This document shows, piece after piece, positions 16,591 through 23,835 of a stretch of 64,000 bases of DNA (its first letter is position 1; every line of letters begins with the position of its first letter). A program made the translations under genes and the position numbers. The DNA comes from Pseudomonas cuatrocienegasensis (GTDB lineage: Bacteria; Pseudomonadota; Gammaproteobacteria; Pseudomonadales; Pseudomonadaceae), in the NCBI RefSeq assembly GCF_900110925.1, contig NZ_FOFP01000004.1, positions 231,250 to 295,249 of the forward strand. The letters run 5' to 3'. The notes beneath the pieces are model-generated. The model was not told where the DNA came from and did no database searches. It worked only from the letters and a program-made list of their open reading frames with translations.

Positions 16591-16859
16591 GGGGAGCTCC
16601 CTGTGCTGGCGAATTCAGGGGGGAGTGTACCGGCCTGATGACCGGTGCCAACCCTTGCCCGGCGTGTCTGGGATGAGTGGCGCAGCTTGATTATGCGATG
16701 GGTCACATTTATCGGTATTTGAGGCGCAAGCAGATGTATTGAGGGCACCACACTCACTCCCGAAATGAAGCTGTTTGTTTTGCGCACTGCCACGTAGCGC
16801 CCCTGATCTTGCCACAGCCGATGTGCCTAAACCGGGGGTACGCTTCTGCTGCGGTTTGT

Positions 16860-18029
16860 TCATACCTGCCTGATCAATGCCTCCAGATAGCTGAGGCCTT
16901 TATCGGTGATCGCTTTACGCAGGGTTTTCTCCGCTGGCGTTGCCGCGTTATGGCTGGCCGCCCGACAAAATCTATAAACCACGTCGACTATTTGCGGGTT
17001 GTCTGGCGCTTTTTGTGTGCGGATATCGCTATGGGCGATAAGCAAGTGGCGCAGGGTCAAGGTGCGGATGGCCAGGGTGGCGGCCCATTCACGCAGGTTC
17101 AAACCGTAATCCTGCCCGGCGCTGGTAGTGGACAGGTATGGGAAGCCGGTGCGGGTCATTTCTGCCGCAATAAAGCGCTGCAAAATCGGCTCAAGGGCGT
17201 GGTGGAGTGTGCTGCGGTACAGCGCTTGATATTCTGCTTTAAGCGTCCACTGTGCCTGCGCCGGCGTCTCGCCGGGGACGACGAGCGTGGCACTGAGTAG
17301 TTGCTGGCGCATTGAGTCGGGGGCTCCAGGTGCATTGAGCACATTGATGAGGACGATCAGCAGCGGGTCGGCCGAAATGGCTTCATTGTTGGGCGCCACC
17401 AAGCTAAGCGGCTCGGCGAAATAGGGCAGGTGTTCGGGCCAGCGCGCATGGGGCAGCTCGCTGAGCCGGGAGGCGATGGCGTACAGGCGCAGCAACACTT
17501 GGGCCACGCCCAGTTCCGGGGATAGGCTGATCTGCAGCAGCGCTTCTACAACGGCGCGCCACTGCGAGGGGCTGACGCCCGGCAACTCCTGATTGATCGA
17601 GCCGTAAAGGTGGTGATCGTCTTCCTGGCTTTCTTCGATCTGGAAGGGTGATTCGCCAAACAGTCCAATGCGGGCGACTTCGGGGCAGCTAAGGGTGGCG
17701 GACTTCACCAGGGCGTTATTGATGCGGCGGTACATGCGCGGGTAGTTGGCGCAGGTATCTGTCAGGATCTGTGCGCCCTGCTTTGCGTGGATCTGGCAGC
17801 GTCCGCCCTGGAGCGCACCACACTGGCCCCCAGCCTTGTCCATCTGATAGCCGGAGTCGTCTTTGACAATCAGGTTCAGTAGTTCGGGGTAATCCCGACT
17901 ATACAAATCGCGGCTGCGAGGGCTGACAGCGATGCGCCAGTTGCCCTTGCAGCAATTGTCTTCGCAGCGCTCGGCAATGCACGAGAACTGTTGTACGTAG
18001 TTGAAGGCCCTGACGGACTGCATGCCCAT
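16860..18029 (-). CDS. fliB: FliB-like lysine N-methylase family protein
   Basis: 389 residues. The N-terminal cysteine cluster (FSCIAERCEDNCCKGNW) followed by CGALQGGRCQIH and TCANYPRMYR matches the FliB family, which methylates lysines on flagellin in Salmonella. The cysteines probably bind a metal cluster. A second in-frame ATG two codons in is an alternative start. No flagellin gene is nearby, so the substrate is unknown. It lies inside the island region, on the same strand as the effector pair. Confidence 0.78.
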   Translation of the reverse strand: MGMQSVRAFNYVQQFSCIAERCEDNCCKGNWRIAVSPRSRDLYSRDYPELLNLIVKDDSGYQMDKAGGQCGALQGGRCQIHAKQGAQILTDTCANYPRMYRRINNALVKSATLSCPEVARIGLFGESPFQIEESQEDDHHLYGSINQELPGVSPSQWRAVVEALLQISLSPELGVAQVLLRLYAIASRLSELPHARWPEHLPYFAEPLSLVAPNNEAISADPLLIVLINVLNAPGAPDSMRQQLLSATLVVPGETPAQAQWTLKAEYQALYRSTLHHALEPILQRFIAAEMTRTGFPYLSTTSAGQDYGLNLREWAATLAIRTLTLRHLLIAHSDIRTQKAPDNPQIVDVVYRFCRAASHNAATPAEKTLRKAITDKGLSYLEALIRQV

Positions 18030-18341
18030 GAATCATCTCCCGCTGCCTGAGGTTCGTGTGAGCCTGAGTGGACATCGTGGGGGAGTCGTTCCATTGCGAT
18101 GGCAACTATCGCCGGGCACCGCAAAAGCGGCATGCCCATGTGCCTTGCGCTTCGCGGATGCTGCCGCTGTTTCTGCGCCTTTACCCGTTGCGCATGGCTA
18201 TACCGGTATAAGCCATGTACCCCGCAGCCACGCTCAAGAGGTTCACGCGCAGTGGCGTTTAACGCGGGGCGCCCATATCGGCATGGTGGCCGGCGCTTTA
18301 GTCAGCCTGCCTGCGGGTTATGTCGGCGTAGCACAAACGAT
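18030..18341. other. 312-bp stretch without an assignable gene
   Basis: An open frame crosses it on the plus strand and runs into the tRNA fragment and leader. It lacks a plausible start and RBS and matches nothing I recognise; it may be the eroded end of a gene cut by island formation. Confidence 0.4.
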
Positions 18342-18402
18342 AAGGCCCCGTCTTTCGACGAGGCCTTGTGGGAATCTGGAGCGGGTGATGGGAATCGAAC
18401 CC
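18342..18402 (-). repeat. tRNA-Gly 3' fragment with terminator (att remnant), copy 3
   Basis: From the terminator hairpin through GCGGGTGATGGGAATCGAAC (18381-18402) the sequence equals the corresponding part of the intact tRNA-Gly gene (to 21109), then departs exactly inside the T-arm. It is the best-preserved of the three fragments and the one nearest the intact tRNA. Confidence 0.85.
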
Positions 18403-18738
18403 TTTCCGGCTGCCTGCTGTGATCCGCAATGCCCGGCTTTTCTGCCCTTTAAGCCCAGTGCCCACCGTATTTTCCCGCTATCCCTTGCAGTGATTTCGAC
18501 ACTTTTTCGACACGGCGCCTAGCTCGCCTTGCGCGATATCTGTGCCTTGTGTATATCTGTCCAGTGGTAATGAAAGCGTGAAAAGAGGAAGTCAAGCGAA
18601 TACGTTTCCCATCTTAGCCACTTACCTAAGCTATTGATAAATATTGCTTTTTTGAAATATATAACCGGCTAAGCTTGGAGTTGTACCGAGCACCTCACTT
18701 TTGTATTAGTGAGGAACGCTATCTAATCACTGTTATAG
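18381..18738 (+). other. Integron leader copy 3 with attI-like site
   Basis: Third leader with the promoter-like pair TTGATA/TATATA (18634-18663), the CTCACTTTTGTATTAGTGAG palindrome and the core GTTATAG (18732-18738). The following cassette differs from those after copies 1 and 2. No integrase gene adjoins it. Confidence 0.72.
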
Positions 18739-18754
18739 GAATCATTCTGCCTCC

Positions 18755-19138
18755 ATGTATAACGCAATTAAAAAATACGCACCAATCCTTCTTATCAGCA
18801 CAGCTATCGTGTTGGGTTTAAATTATTACTCGTACCAAGCTATTATTCTAATCACCCAAGTACGAGCCGACACAATCCCAGCGGAACTAATCTTAGAGAT
18901 CATCACCACAATTTCAATCCACATAATTGCTCTCTCAGCAGCGCCATTAATTCTGTCTGCAAAAAACAGAACGCTCGCCAGCTACGTGGCTCTGATCACC
19001 TTTAGCGCAATTTATATAACTTATATGACTGGAATAAATGCGGTGGGACCTGCAATAGCTATTGTAATTTTCTGCTACTTGGCCTTTTATGGTTGCTCAA
19101 AGGCTAAAGGCATCTACAATTATTACCGCACTAAATAA
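18755..19138 (+). CDS. Cassette-encoded membrane protein of unknown function
   Basis: 127 residues with four hydrophobic stretches (about 10-32, 45-70, 77-97 and 98-117). AT-rich, first cassette of unit C, begins 17 bp after the attI-like core. No family recognised. Confidence 0.65.
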   Translation: MYNAIKKYAPILLISTAIVLGLNYYSYQAIILITQVRADTIPAELILEIITTISIHIIALSAAPLILSAKNRTLASYVALITFSAIYITYMTGINAVGPAIAIVIFCYLAFYGCSKAKGIYNYYRTK

Positions 19139-19154
19139 AGGGCGCGGTGAGTTC

Positions 19155-19230
19155 CTATAACAGTTGGTTCAAATCGTTCGCTTCGCTCACTGGGACGGGC
19201 TAAAGCCCGCCCTTTAACCAAACGTTATGT
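19155..19230 (+). repeat. attC site 6 (Pseudomonas type)
   Basis: CTATAACAGTTGGTTCAAAT to AACCAAACGTTATGT with the GACGGGCTAAAGCCCGCCC hairpin. Closing core GTTATGT at 19224. Confidence 0.88.
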
Positions 19231-19245
19231 AACACGGAGAGTTTA

Positions 19246-19620
19246 GTGAAAATTATACCTTTAGCGTTCTTGAGTATTTCAATTGCTTTTTCCGCTTTCG
19301 CGTCTGAGAATAGCTCGATTGGATATAAAACAGTGGAGCTCGCGCTAAAAGCACTCAAAAGTAAAGAGGGTATAAATCTAAGCAGCCAAGGCGGCTGGAC
19401 AATAATTGAGGATAAAGAGGATTCAAACTTGGTATTGTGGTCATTCACTCCTGATTCGCATCCAGCTCACCCAGCCGCAATAAAGCGCAAAGTTGTTGAG
19501 AGAAACCAAAAGATATACATTCAAATGTCTGCCCTCTGCCAGGCTAAAAAAGAAGACTGTGACAAACTGATGCAAGAATTTGAGCAATTAAATCAAAACA
19601 TCATGAAAGGCTCGAGATAA
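19246..19620 (+). CDS. Cassette-encoded secreted/periplasmic protein
   Basis: 124 residues from a GTG preceded by CGGAGAG. The N-terminus MKIIPLAFLSISIAFSAFA is a clear Sec signal peptide with a likely AFA-S cleavage site. The mature part is ~105 residues, charged, with one cysteine pair (ALCQAKKEDC). Family not recognised. Located between attC 6 and the divergent attC 7. Confidence 0.66.
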   Translation: MKIIPLAFLSISIAFSAFASENSSIGYKTVELALKALKSKEGINLSSQGGWTIIEDKEDSNLVLWSFTPDSHPAHPAAIKRKVVERNQKIYIQMSALCQAKKEDCDKLMQEFEQLNQNIMKGSR

Positions 19621-19625
19621 GTGTT

Positions 19626-19706
19626 ACATAACAAGCGCCTTAAACATCGCGGCCTTCGTCCGCTGGGCTCGCAACAAGTTGCTCGCCGTTTAGGCGTGCG
19701 TTAGGA
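19626..19706 (+). repeat. attC site 7 (divergent type)
   Basis: ACATAACAAGCGCCTTAAAC to GCGTGCGTTAGGA. It has integron-type end cores and a long internal palindrome (CAACAAGTTGCTCGCCGTTT region), but not the GGTTCAAA/CGTTCGCTTCGC body of the other sites. It resembles attC sites from outside the Pseudomonas set. Confidence 0.75.
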
Positions 19707-19714
19707 TTTTTGAT

Positions 19715-20029
19715 ATGGATTCCAATAAAGATCCTTGGATTAAAATAAATAGTGAGACCTACCTCGAGTGTATTGTTGGCAACAAGTCTGGACTCATAAA
19801 ACTAAAAGAGCTGATTCAGTCCGCAATTGATAATAAAGGCGTCGATGTAAATCCTCATATAAAATCTGATTTCAAAGTCGTGGTGTGTACGGAAGAAGAA
19901 TTTGAGGAAACGGAATCTAATTCTTTACCCAAGTGGCAAAATCTCTTGTTTTACTCTGCACTGGTGGCTTGGCTAGGCATTTTGCCAATAGTGGGTATAA
20001 TTATGCTAGTGCGACTATGGCTCGCGTAG
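19715..20029 (+). CDS. Cassette-encoded tail-anchored protein
   Basis: 104 residues. The first ~75 are soluble and acidic (KVVVCTEEEFEETESN); the end carries a hydrophobic segment (LLFYSALVAWLGILPIVGIIMLV). This suggests a C-terminal membrane anchor. No family recognised. Cassette of unit C bounded by attC 7 and attC 8. Confidence 0.62.
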   Translation: MDSNKDPWIKINSETYLECIVGNKSGLIKLKELIQSAIDNKGVDVNPHIKSDFKVVVCTEEEFEETESNSLPKWQNLLFYSALVAWLGILPIVGIIMLVRLWLA

Positions 20030-20035
20030 CATCAA

Positions 20036-20126
20036 TCCTAACAAGCGGTTGTAATCGCCGCGCAAAAAACATGCGGCTGGGACGGCTTACGCTACGCTCC
20101 AGCCGCCCTTAAACCGAGCGTTATTT
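20036..20126 (+). repeat. attC site 8 (last attC of unit C, divergent)
   Basis: TCCTAACAAGCGGTTGTAAT to AAACCGAGCGTTATTT with a GGCTGGGACGGC/AGCCGCCC hairpin; about 91 bp. Like attC 4 it ends in GTTATTT and abuts the reversed terminal gene. Confidence 0.75.
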
Positions 20127-20136
20127 ACCTTTTACG

Positions 20137-20679
20137 CTAGTTTCTATACTCCAGCCCCACACTAGACCTGCAGTTTCTCCGCTCTATGCTTCCTTGCGCC
20201 CCACCGCAAAAGTCTTTTAGCTTTTGTTCTTCTTTGATAACCGTAACCCGCACTTTCCCTGCAGGTTTCTCCGGTTCTACTGGCTGGTAGGTTTCTTTAA
20301 AGCTCAGCACGTTATCTGCGCCTCTCGGCGTGTAATTCAGATCATTGAACACGGTTTGCTTTGTAGCAGTGCTTTCTGTGCCTGCAGGCGGTGCCGTCTG
20401 CGGTTGAGACGTTGCGTCTCGCCTGGCCTGTGCTTCTACCACTTTGCTCCAGTCCGTCTCGGGGTCTGCTCGGCGTATTTCAGCCACGGGTACTGGCCTT
20501 GGTTCTTTTTTGCGATCTACCAGGTTCTGCACGTTGCTCTGCAGGAACGCTTGGCCAGCTACGTGAAGCGCGCCTATGGTGAGCACGGTGCCTATCAGCC
20601 CCGGTATCACCAAGTCTAATCTGTTGCGTTTGCTACTGGCTTTGATCCATTCGGGGGCGTCATGCCTGTCAGCCTTCAT
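20137..20679 (-). CDS. Conserved array-terminal protein with one membrane helix
   Basis: 180 residues from the ATG at 20679, chosen because GGGAGAG lies just upstream; an ATG at 20706 would add nine residues. A basic N-terminus is followed by one hydrophobic segment (LVIPGLIGTVLTIGALHVAGQAFL), then a Pro/Ala/Gln-rich stretch and a C-terminus with two cysteines (DFCGGAQG, RRNCRSS). I recognise no family. It lies opposite to the cassettes, directly after the last attC. A truncated near-copy occupies the same place in unit A, which suggests it belongs to the element's fixed right end rather than to a cassette. Confidence 0.72.
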   Translation of the reverse strand: MKADRHDAPEWIKASSKRNRLDLVIPGLIGTVLTIGALHVAGQAFLQSNVQNLVDRKKEPRPVPVAEIRRADPETDWSKVVEAQARRDATSQPQTAPPAGTESTATKQTVFNDLNYTPRGADNVLSFKETYQPVEPEKPAGKVRVTVIKEEQKLKDFCGGAQGSIERRNCRSSVGLEYRN

Positions 20680-21046
20680 CCTTTTCTCTCCCTGTCCTTC
20701 GGGCATACCAGCGCCTACTCACTTCCTGGGTTATCGCTATCCCGCGTTTTCGATGGTTTTCACGCTCTGCGTTGGAACCCGGCGTGGGACGCTCTGCGTC
20801 CATTGTAGCGAGACGCGGAGCGTCGCTGGCTACATGCCAGCGCAGACGGTTCGACGCGGGAACGATCAATTAAATATCGGTCAGTGTCAGGGTGGGCTGG
20901 GCGTTGCGGGTCGGCGCTTCGTTTAGCTGCTACGTTTCGGTGCTCTCAAGGTGTATCGCGAATAAATTCGCTCCTACTGGTAACCACCTCTTGTGTAGCG
21001 ACGGTAGGCAATCACACCTGCGTATCACGCAGGAACAGCAGAAACG
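20680..21046. repeat. Intergenic stretch with REP-like palindromes
   Basis: Contains GACGCTCTGCGTCC and its partner GACGCGGAGCGTC (about 20788-20825), plus an ATCGCGAATAAATTCGCTCC unit near 20955. Nothing resembling a gene is seen. Confidence 0.6.
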
Positions 21047-21076
21047 ACAAGGCCCCGTCTTTCGACGAGGCCTTGT
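21047..21076 (-). terminator. Rho-independent terminator of tRNA-Gly
   Basis: ACAAGGCCTCGTC-GAAA-GACGGGGCCTTGT hairpin on the minus strand just downstream of the tRNA 3' end. The same hairpin is copied with the tRNA fragments at 11672 and 18342. Confidence 0.85.
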
Positions 21077-21083
21077 GGGAATC

Positions 21084-21157
21084 TGGAGCGGGTGATGGGA
21101 ATCGAACCCACGGCTCTAGCTTGGGAAGCTAGGGTATTACCATTATACGACACCCGC
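21084..21157 (-). tRNA. tRNA-Gly (anticodon CCC)
   Basis: 74 nt including encoded CCA. Acceptor GCGGGTG pairs with CACCCGC, D-arm GTAT/ATAC, anticodon stem CTAGC/GCTAG with loop TTCCCAA (anticodon CCC), and T-loop TTCGATT. Intact gene at the right edge of the island region and the apparent integration target. Confidence 0.96.
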
Positions 21158-21203
21158 TTTTGAGGGGTGCCTTTGTACCAGAAGTCGTCAGCGAAATGAA
21201 GCC

Positions 21204-21235
21204 CGCGCAGCGTCTTTGTGTGTCTGCTGCGCGGT
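21204..21235 (-). terminator. Hairpin terminator after phaG
   Basis: CCGCGCAGC and GCTGCGCGG (9-bp perfect stem, 14-base loop) lie just after the phaG stop on the minus strand. The following T-tract is weak, so termination is likely but not certain. Confidence 0.55.
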
Positions 21236-21241
21236 TTTGGT

Positions 21242-22126
21242 CTAGATCGCCATGGCCAGGGGTTGCTCGTGCTGGTACAGGGCGGCGCTGTGGCTGCGGG
21301 CTGGGGTGTCGAGGAAGCCGAGCAGGGCGGCTTTGCATTGCAGCCAGGCGCCTTTGTGTTCCATGTCGAGGAAGTGCCCGGCGTTGTTGATGGTGACGAA
21401 GTGGCAGTCGTTGAGGTGCGAGGCGAATACGCGCACGTCCTGGGCTGAGGTGTATTCGTCGTGTTCGCCGTTGACGAACAGCACGGGGATATCGATGGCG
21501 GCCAGGCATTCCATCTGGCAGTGGGCGTCCATGTGCAGCACCTGGTGCACGTGGGCGTGCATCTGCCGGTATTCGTGCTGGTCGAGGCTGCCGATGTGGC
21601 GCTGGTTGTAGCGCTTGAACAGCGACGGCAGGTGTTTGCCGATGGTGCTGTTGACCAGGTCGCCGAGGGCGTGGCCTTCGGCGCTGTTGAGGTAGGTCAG
21701 GCCTTCTTCGAGGTAGTCGATCATCGGCTCGTTGAGCAGCGGCGAGAAGGAGCAGACCACCGCCTTTTCGATGCGCGCCGGACGCTTGGCCAGGGCCAGC
21801 ATGGCGGCTACACCACCCCAGGAGAAGGACATCAGCTGGTCGGCCTGGAAGTGCTCGATCAGGCCCAGGAGGATGCTTGCTTCGTTCTCCTTGGTGATCG
21901 GCCAGCTGTTGTCGTTGTGCGCCTTGGATTGGCCAGCATAGGGTTGGTCGTAGAGCACCACGTTGAAGTGTGGCTGCAGGTATTTGATGGTTTGGGCAAA
22001 AGCCGCGGTGGTGGACAGTGAGCCGTTGACCAGCACGATCGTCTTTTGCGCCTGGGGGTTGGCGTAGAACTCCGTATAGACCTTGTACTTCCCGTGTAGC
22101 TCGACGACAGCGATGGCTGGCTTCAT
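21242..22126 (-). CDS. phaG: PhaG-like (R)-3-hydroxyacyl-ACP thioesterase/transacylase
   Basis: 294 residues from the ATG at 22126, which has AGGAGG upstream; a longer frame to 22186 lacks an RBS. An alpha/beta-hydrolase with nucleophile motif SFSWGG (Ser102), VLFVNGEHDEYTS and catalytic NAGHFLDM near the end. KYKVYTEFY, NGSLSTTAAFAQT and HLPSLFKRYNQRH follow the PhaG/RhlA family closely, nearer to PhaG. PhaG diverts 3-hydroxyacyl chains from fatty-acid synthesis to polyhydroxyalkanoate precursors in the cytoplasm. RhlA-type function cannot be fully excluded. Confidence 0.85.
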   Translation of the reverse strand: MKPAIAVVELHGKYKVYTEFYANPQAQKTIVLVNGSLSTTAAFAQTIKYLQPHFNVVLYDQPYAGQSKAHNDNSWPITKENEASILLGLIEHFQADQLMSFSWGGVAAMLALAKRPARIEKAVVCSFSPLLNEPMIDYLEEGLTYLNSAEGHALGDLVNSTIGKHLPSLFKRYNQRHIGSLDQHEYRQMHAHVHQVLHMDAHCQMECLAAIDIPVLFVNGEHDEYTSAQDVRVFASHLNDCHFVTINNAGHFLDMEHKGAWLQCKAALLGFLDTPARSHSAALYQHEQPLAMAI

Positions 22127-22472
22127 GTCGGTTCCTCCTGGCGCATCAAAAAATTGGCAGGGCGAGCGGCTGGGCCGATTCGCCACACAACTGGGTAGAC
22201 AGGTAAGCGCCCGGACGTTACGGCTTAATGTCAGGCTGGAGGATCTTGTTGGAGGGGTGTCGTCGAACGGTTTGGGCTGAAGACACGCCTACGGCAGCGG
22301 TGGCCGAGGACGGTGATCAACCAGGCAGGAACCCATTTCGCGCAGAGCGCAAGTAACCGGAAGAACGCTTAGATGGTTCGTGTGACTGTGCGGTCACATC
22401 GAGACCTTATGCTTCGAGTTAAGCAGTGCGCGCACAGGCTGGCAAGGCTTTATTTGTCAGACAGATTACCGT
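22127..22472. other. 346-bp intergenic region
   Basis: Upstream region of phaG (minus) and downstream end of rsuA (minus). I see no gene, RNA or clear repeat; the phaG promoter presumably lies here. Confidence 0.5.
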
Positions 22473-23204
22473 TTATCGGCTGCCCGCCGCCGTGAGCGAA
22501 ACGCCAACAGCCCCTAGCGCCTGGACCTCGTCCGGAGTCAGGGTGCGGTACTGGCCGGGCGCCAGGGCCGGGTCGAGCGCCAGGCTGCCGATGCGCTCGC
22601 GGTGCAGGCCGATCACCTTGTTCTGGAAGTGCCCGAACATGCGCTTGACCTGGTGATAGCGGCCTTCGTAAAGCGTCAGGCGGGCGTGGCGTGGCGCGAG
22701 GATTTCCAGCTCCGCGGGCAGGGTGGTCAGGTCTTCGAAGGCGAAGTACAGGCCGGTAGCAAACACCTCGACGCAGGCCGGGTCGATGTCTATTTCGGTG
22801 TCCACGCGGTAGACCTTGGGCTGGCGGCTGCCCGGCGCGCTGATGCTGCGCGACCAGTGACCGTCATTGGTCAACAGCAGCAGGCCGCTGGTGTTGAGGT
22901 CCAGCCGCCCGGCCAGGTGCAGGGGCAGGGCGGCAGGCTCGTCGAGCAGGTCGAGCACGGTGCGGTGCTCGGCGTGGGTGGTGGCACTGACCACGCCGAC
23001 CGGTTTGTGCAGCATGTAGTAGCGCGCGCCGGGGCCGTCCTGCAGCAGCTGCTCGTCTAGCTCAACGCGGCTGAAGGTGCGCACTTCGGCACGGCCATCA
23101 CGGGTGACCTGGCCATCCACACGCACGCGGCCGCAGGCCAGATGCTGACGCACGGCCTGGCGGTTGAGGTGGTCGAAGTTGCCGAGAAAACGGTCGAGGC
23201 GCAT
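22473..23204 (-). CDS. rsuA: 16S rRNA pseudouridine synthase RsuA family
   Basis: 243 residues. N-terminal S4 RNA-binding domain (MRLDRFLGNFDHLNRQAVRQHL). The catalytic domain has the RsuA motif AGRLDLNTSGLLLLTNDG (active Asp) and YEGRYHQVKRMFGHF. Makes pseudouridine 516 in 16S rRNA, as judged by family. Six bases separate it from the small CWC protein gene upstream, so they are probably co-transcribed. Confidence 0.9.
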   Translation of the reverse strand: MRLDRFLGNFDHLNRQAVRQHLACGRVRVDGQVTRDGRAEVRTFSRVELDEQLLQDGPGARYYMLHKPVGVVSATTHAEHRTVLDLLDEPAALPLHLAGRLDLNTSGLLLLTNDGHWSRSISAPGSRQPKVYRVDTEIDIDPACVEVFATGLYFAFEDLTTLPAELEILAPRHARLTLYEGRYHQVKRMFGHFQNKVIGLHRERIGSLALDPALAPGQYRTLTPDEVQALGAVGVSLTAAGSR

Positions 23205-23210
23205 GGCGAG

Positions 23211-23411
23211 TTAGTCGAGTTCGGCAGGGCGCACTTGGGCGCAGCGCGGGCACAGGCAGGCTTGGTCGCGCAGGGCCTCGGGCAGGGCAGCCAGCACCTC
23301 GGGGTCGATGCTTACCGCGAAACACCAGCAATCGGTGACCGGCGTGTCCGCTGCGGCCTGGCTGCAGCGGTTGGGCGCCCCGCAGGCTGGGCACAGGTTG
23401 GGGTCGGTCAT
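23211..23411 (-). CDS. Cysteine-rich CWC family protein
   Basis: 66 residues with paired cysteines (LCPACGAPNRC, CWCF, CLCPRC) and the invariant CWC core that names the family. Probably a small metal-binding protein. Function unknown. Located directly upstream of rsuA, a common pairing in Pseudomonas. Confidence 0.85.
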   Translation of the reverse strand: MTDPNLCPACGAPNRCSQAAADTPVTDCWCFAVSIDPEVLAALPEALRDQACLCPRCAQVRPAELD

Positions 23412-23442
23412 GGCGCGTTCTCGTCTGCTGGGCGGCTATGTT

Positions 23443-23708
23443 AGGGTCTGTTCCCGTTTCGTTCGCGGTCGCGCCGGAGCCCGTTTTAGCGCTAGGCAAG
23501 GCACGAGATGCGAAGTTTAGCCGGCTAAATGAGCCATCGAGAAACGCAGCATCGCGCTAAAACGGGCCCGGCCCTACGGGTTGCGCGAAAAATCTCGCCA
23601 TGCGGTGTTGGAGGACTTGCCAAGGGGACACCATTCCCTGCGTCCTCCGCCTAGCCTGGCGAGATTTTTCGCAGCAACGCGGCTCGCGACGAAACGGGAA
23701 CAGACCCT
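23443..23708. mobile_element. MITE-like repeat, copy 1
   Basis: 266 bp with terminal inverted repeats AGGGTCTGTTCCCGTTTCG / CGAAACGGGAACAGACCCT and internal palindromic arms (e.g. AAAATCTCGCC / GGCGAGATTTTT). It carries no credible gene. A second copy of similar length and sequence lies at 41997-42263. No clear target-site duplication is visible. Confidence 0.8.
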
Positions 23709-23835
23709 CGCACCGGCCGTCGCTGCCGGTCGTATTGGCTTGCGCCTGTGGCGGGTGGGGCGCAGGCTGCGCTGCGGCCGAGGTCGCCGCTGTCGGCGCC
23801 GCCGGGTGCGCACTGCACACCCATGCGAGCCTGCC

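Noticed and set aside
18001..18522. Plus-strand frame running from the fliB start into leader 3
   Set aside because: It crosses the tRNA fragment and leader, has no RBS and no recognisable domain.
9892..20126. CRISPR array made by the repeated GGTTCAAA...AAACGTTA units
   Set aside because: The repeats are ~75 bp, spaced by whole genes and bear hairpin and core features of attC sites; no cas genes are present.
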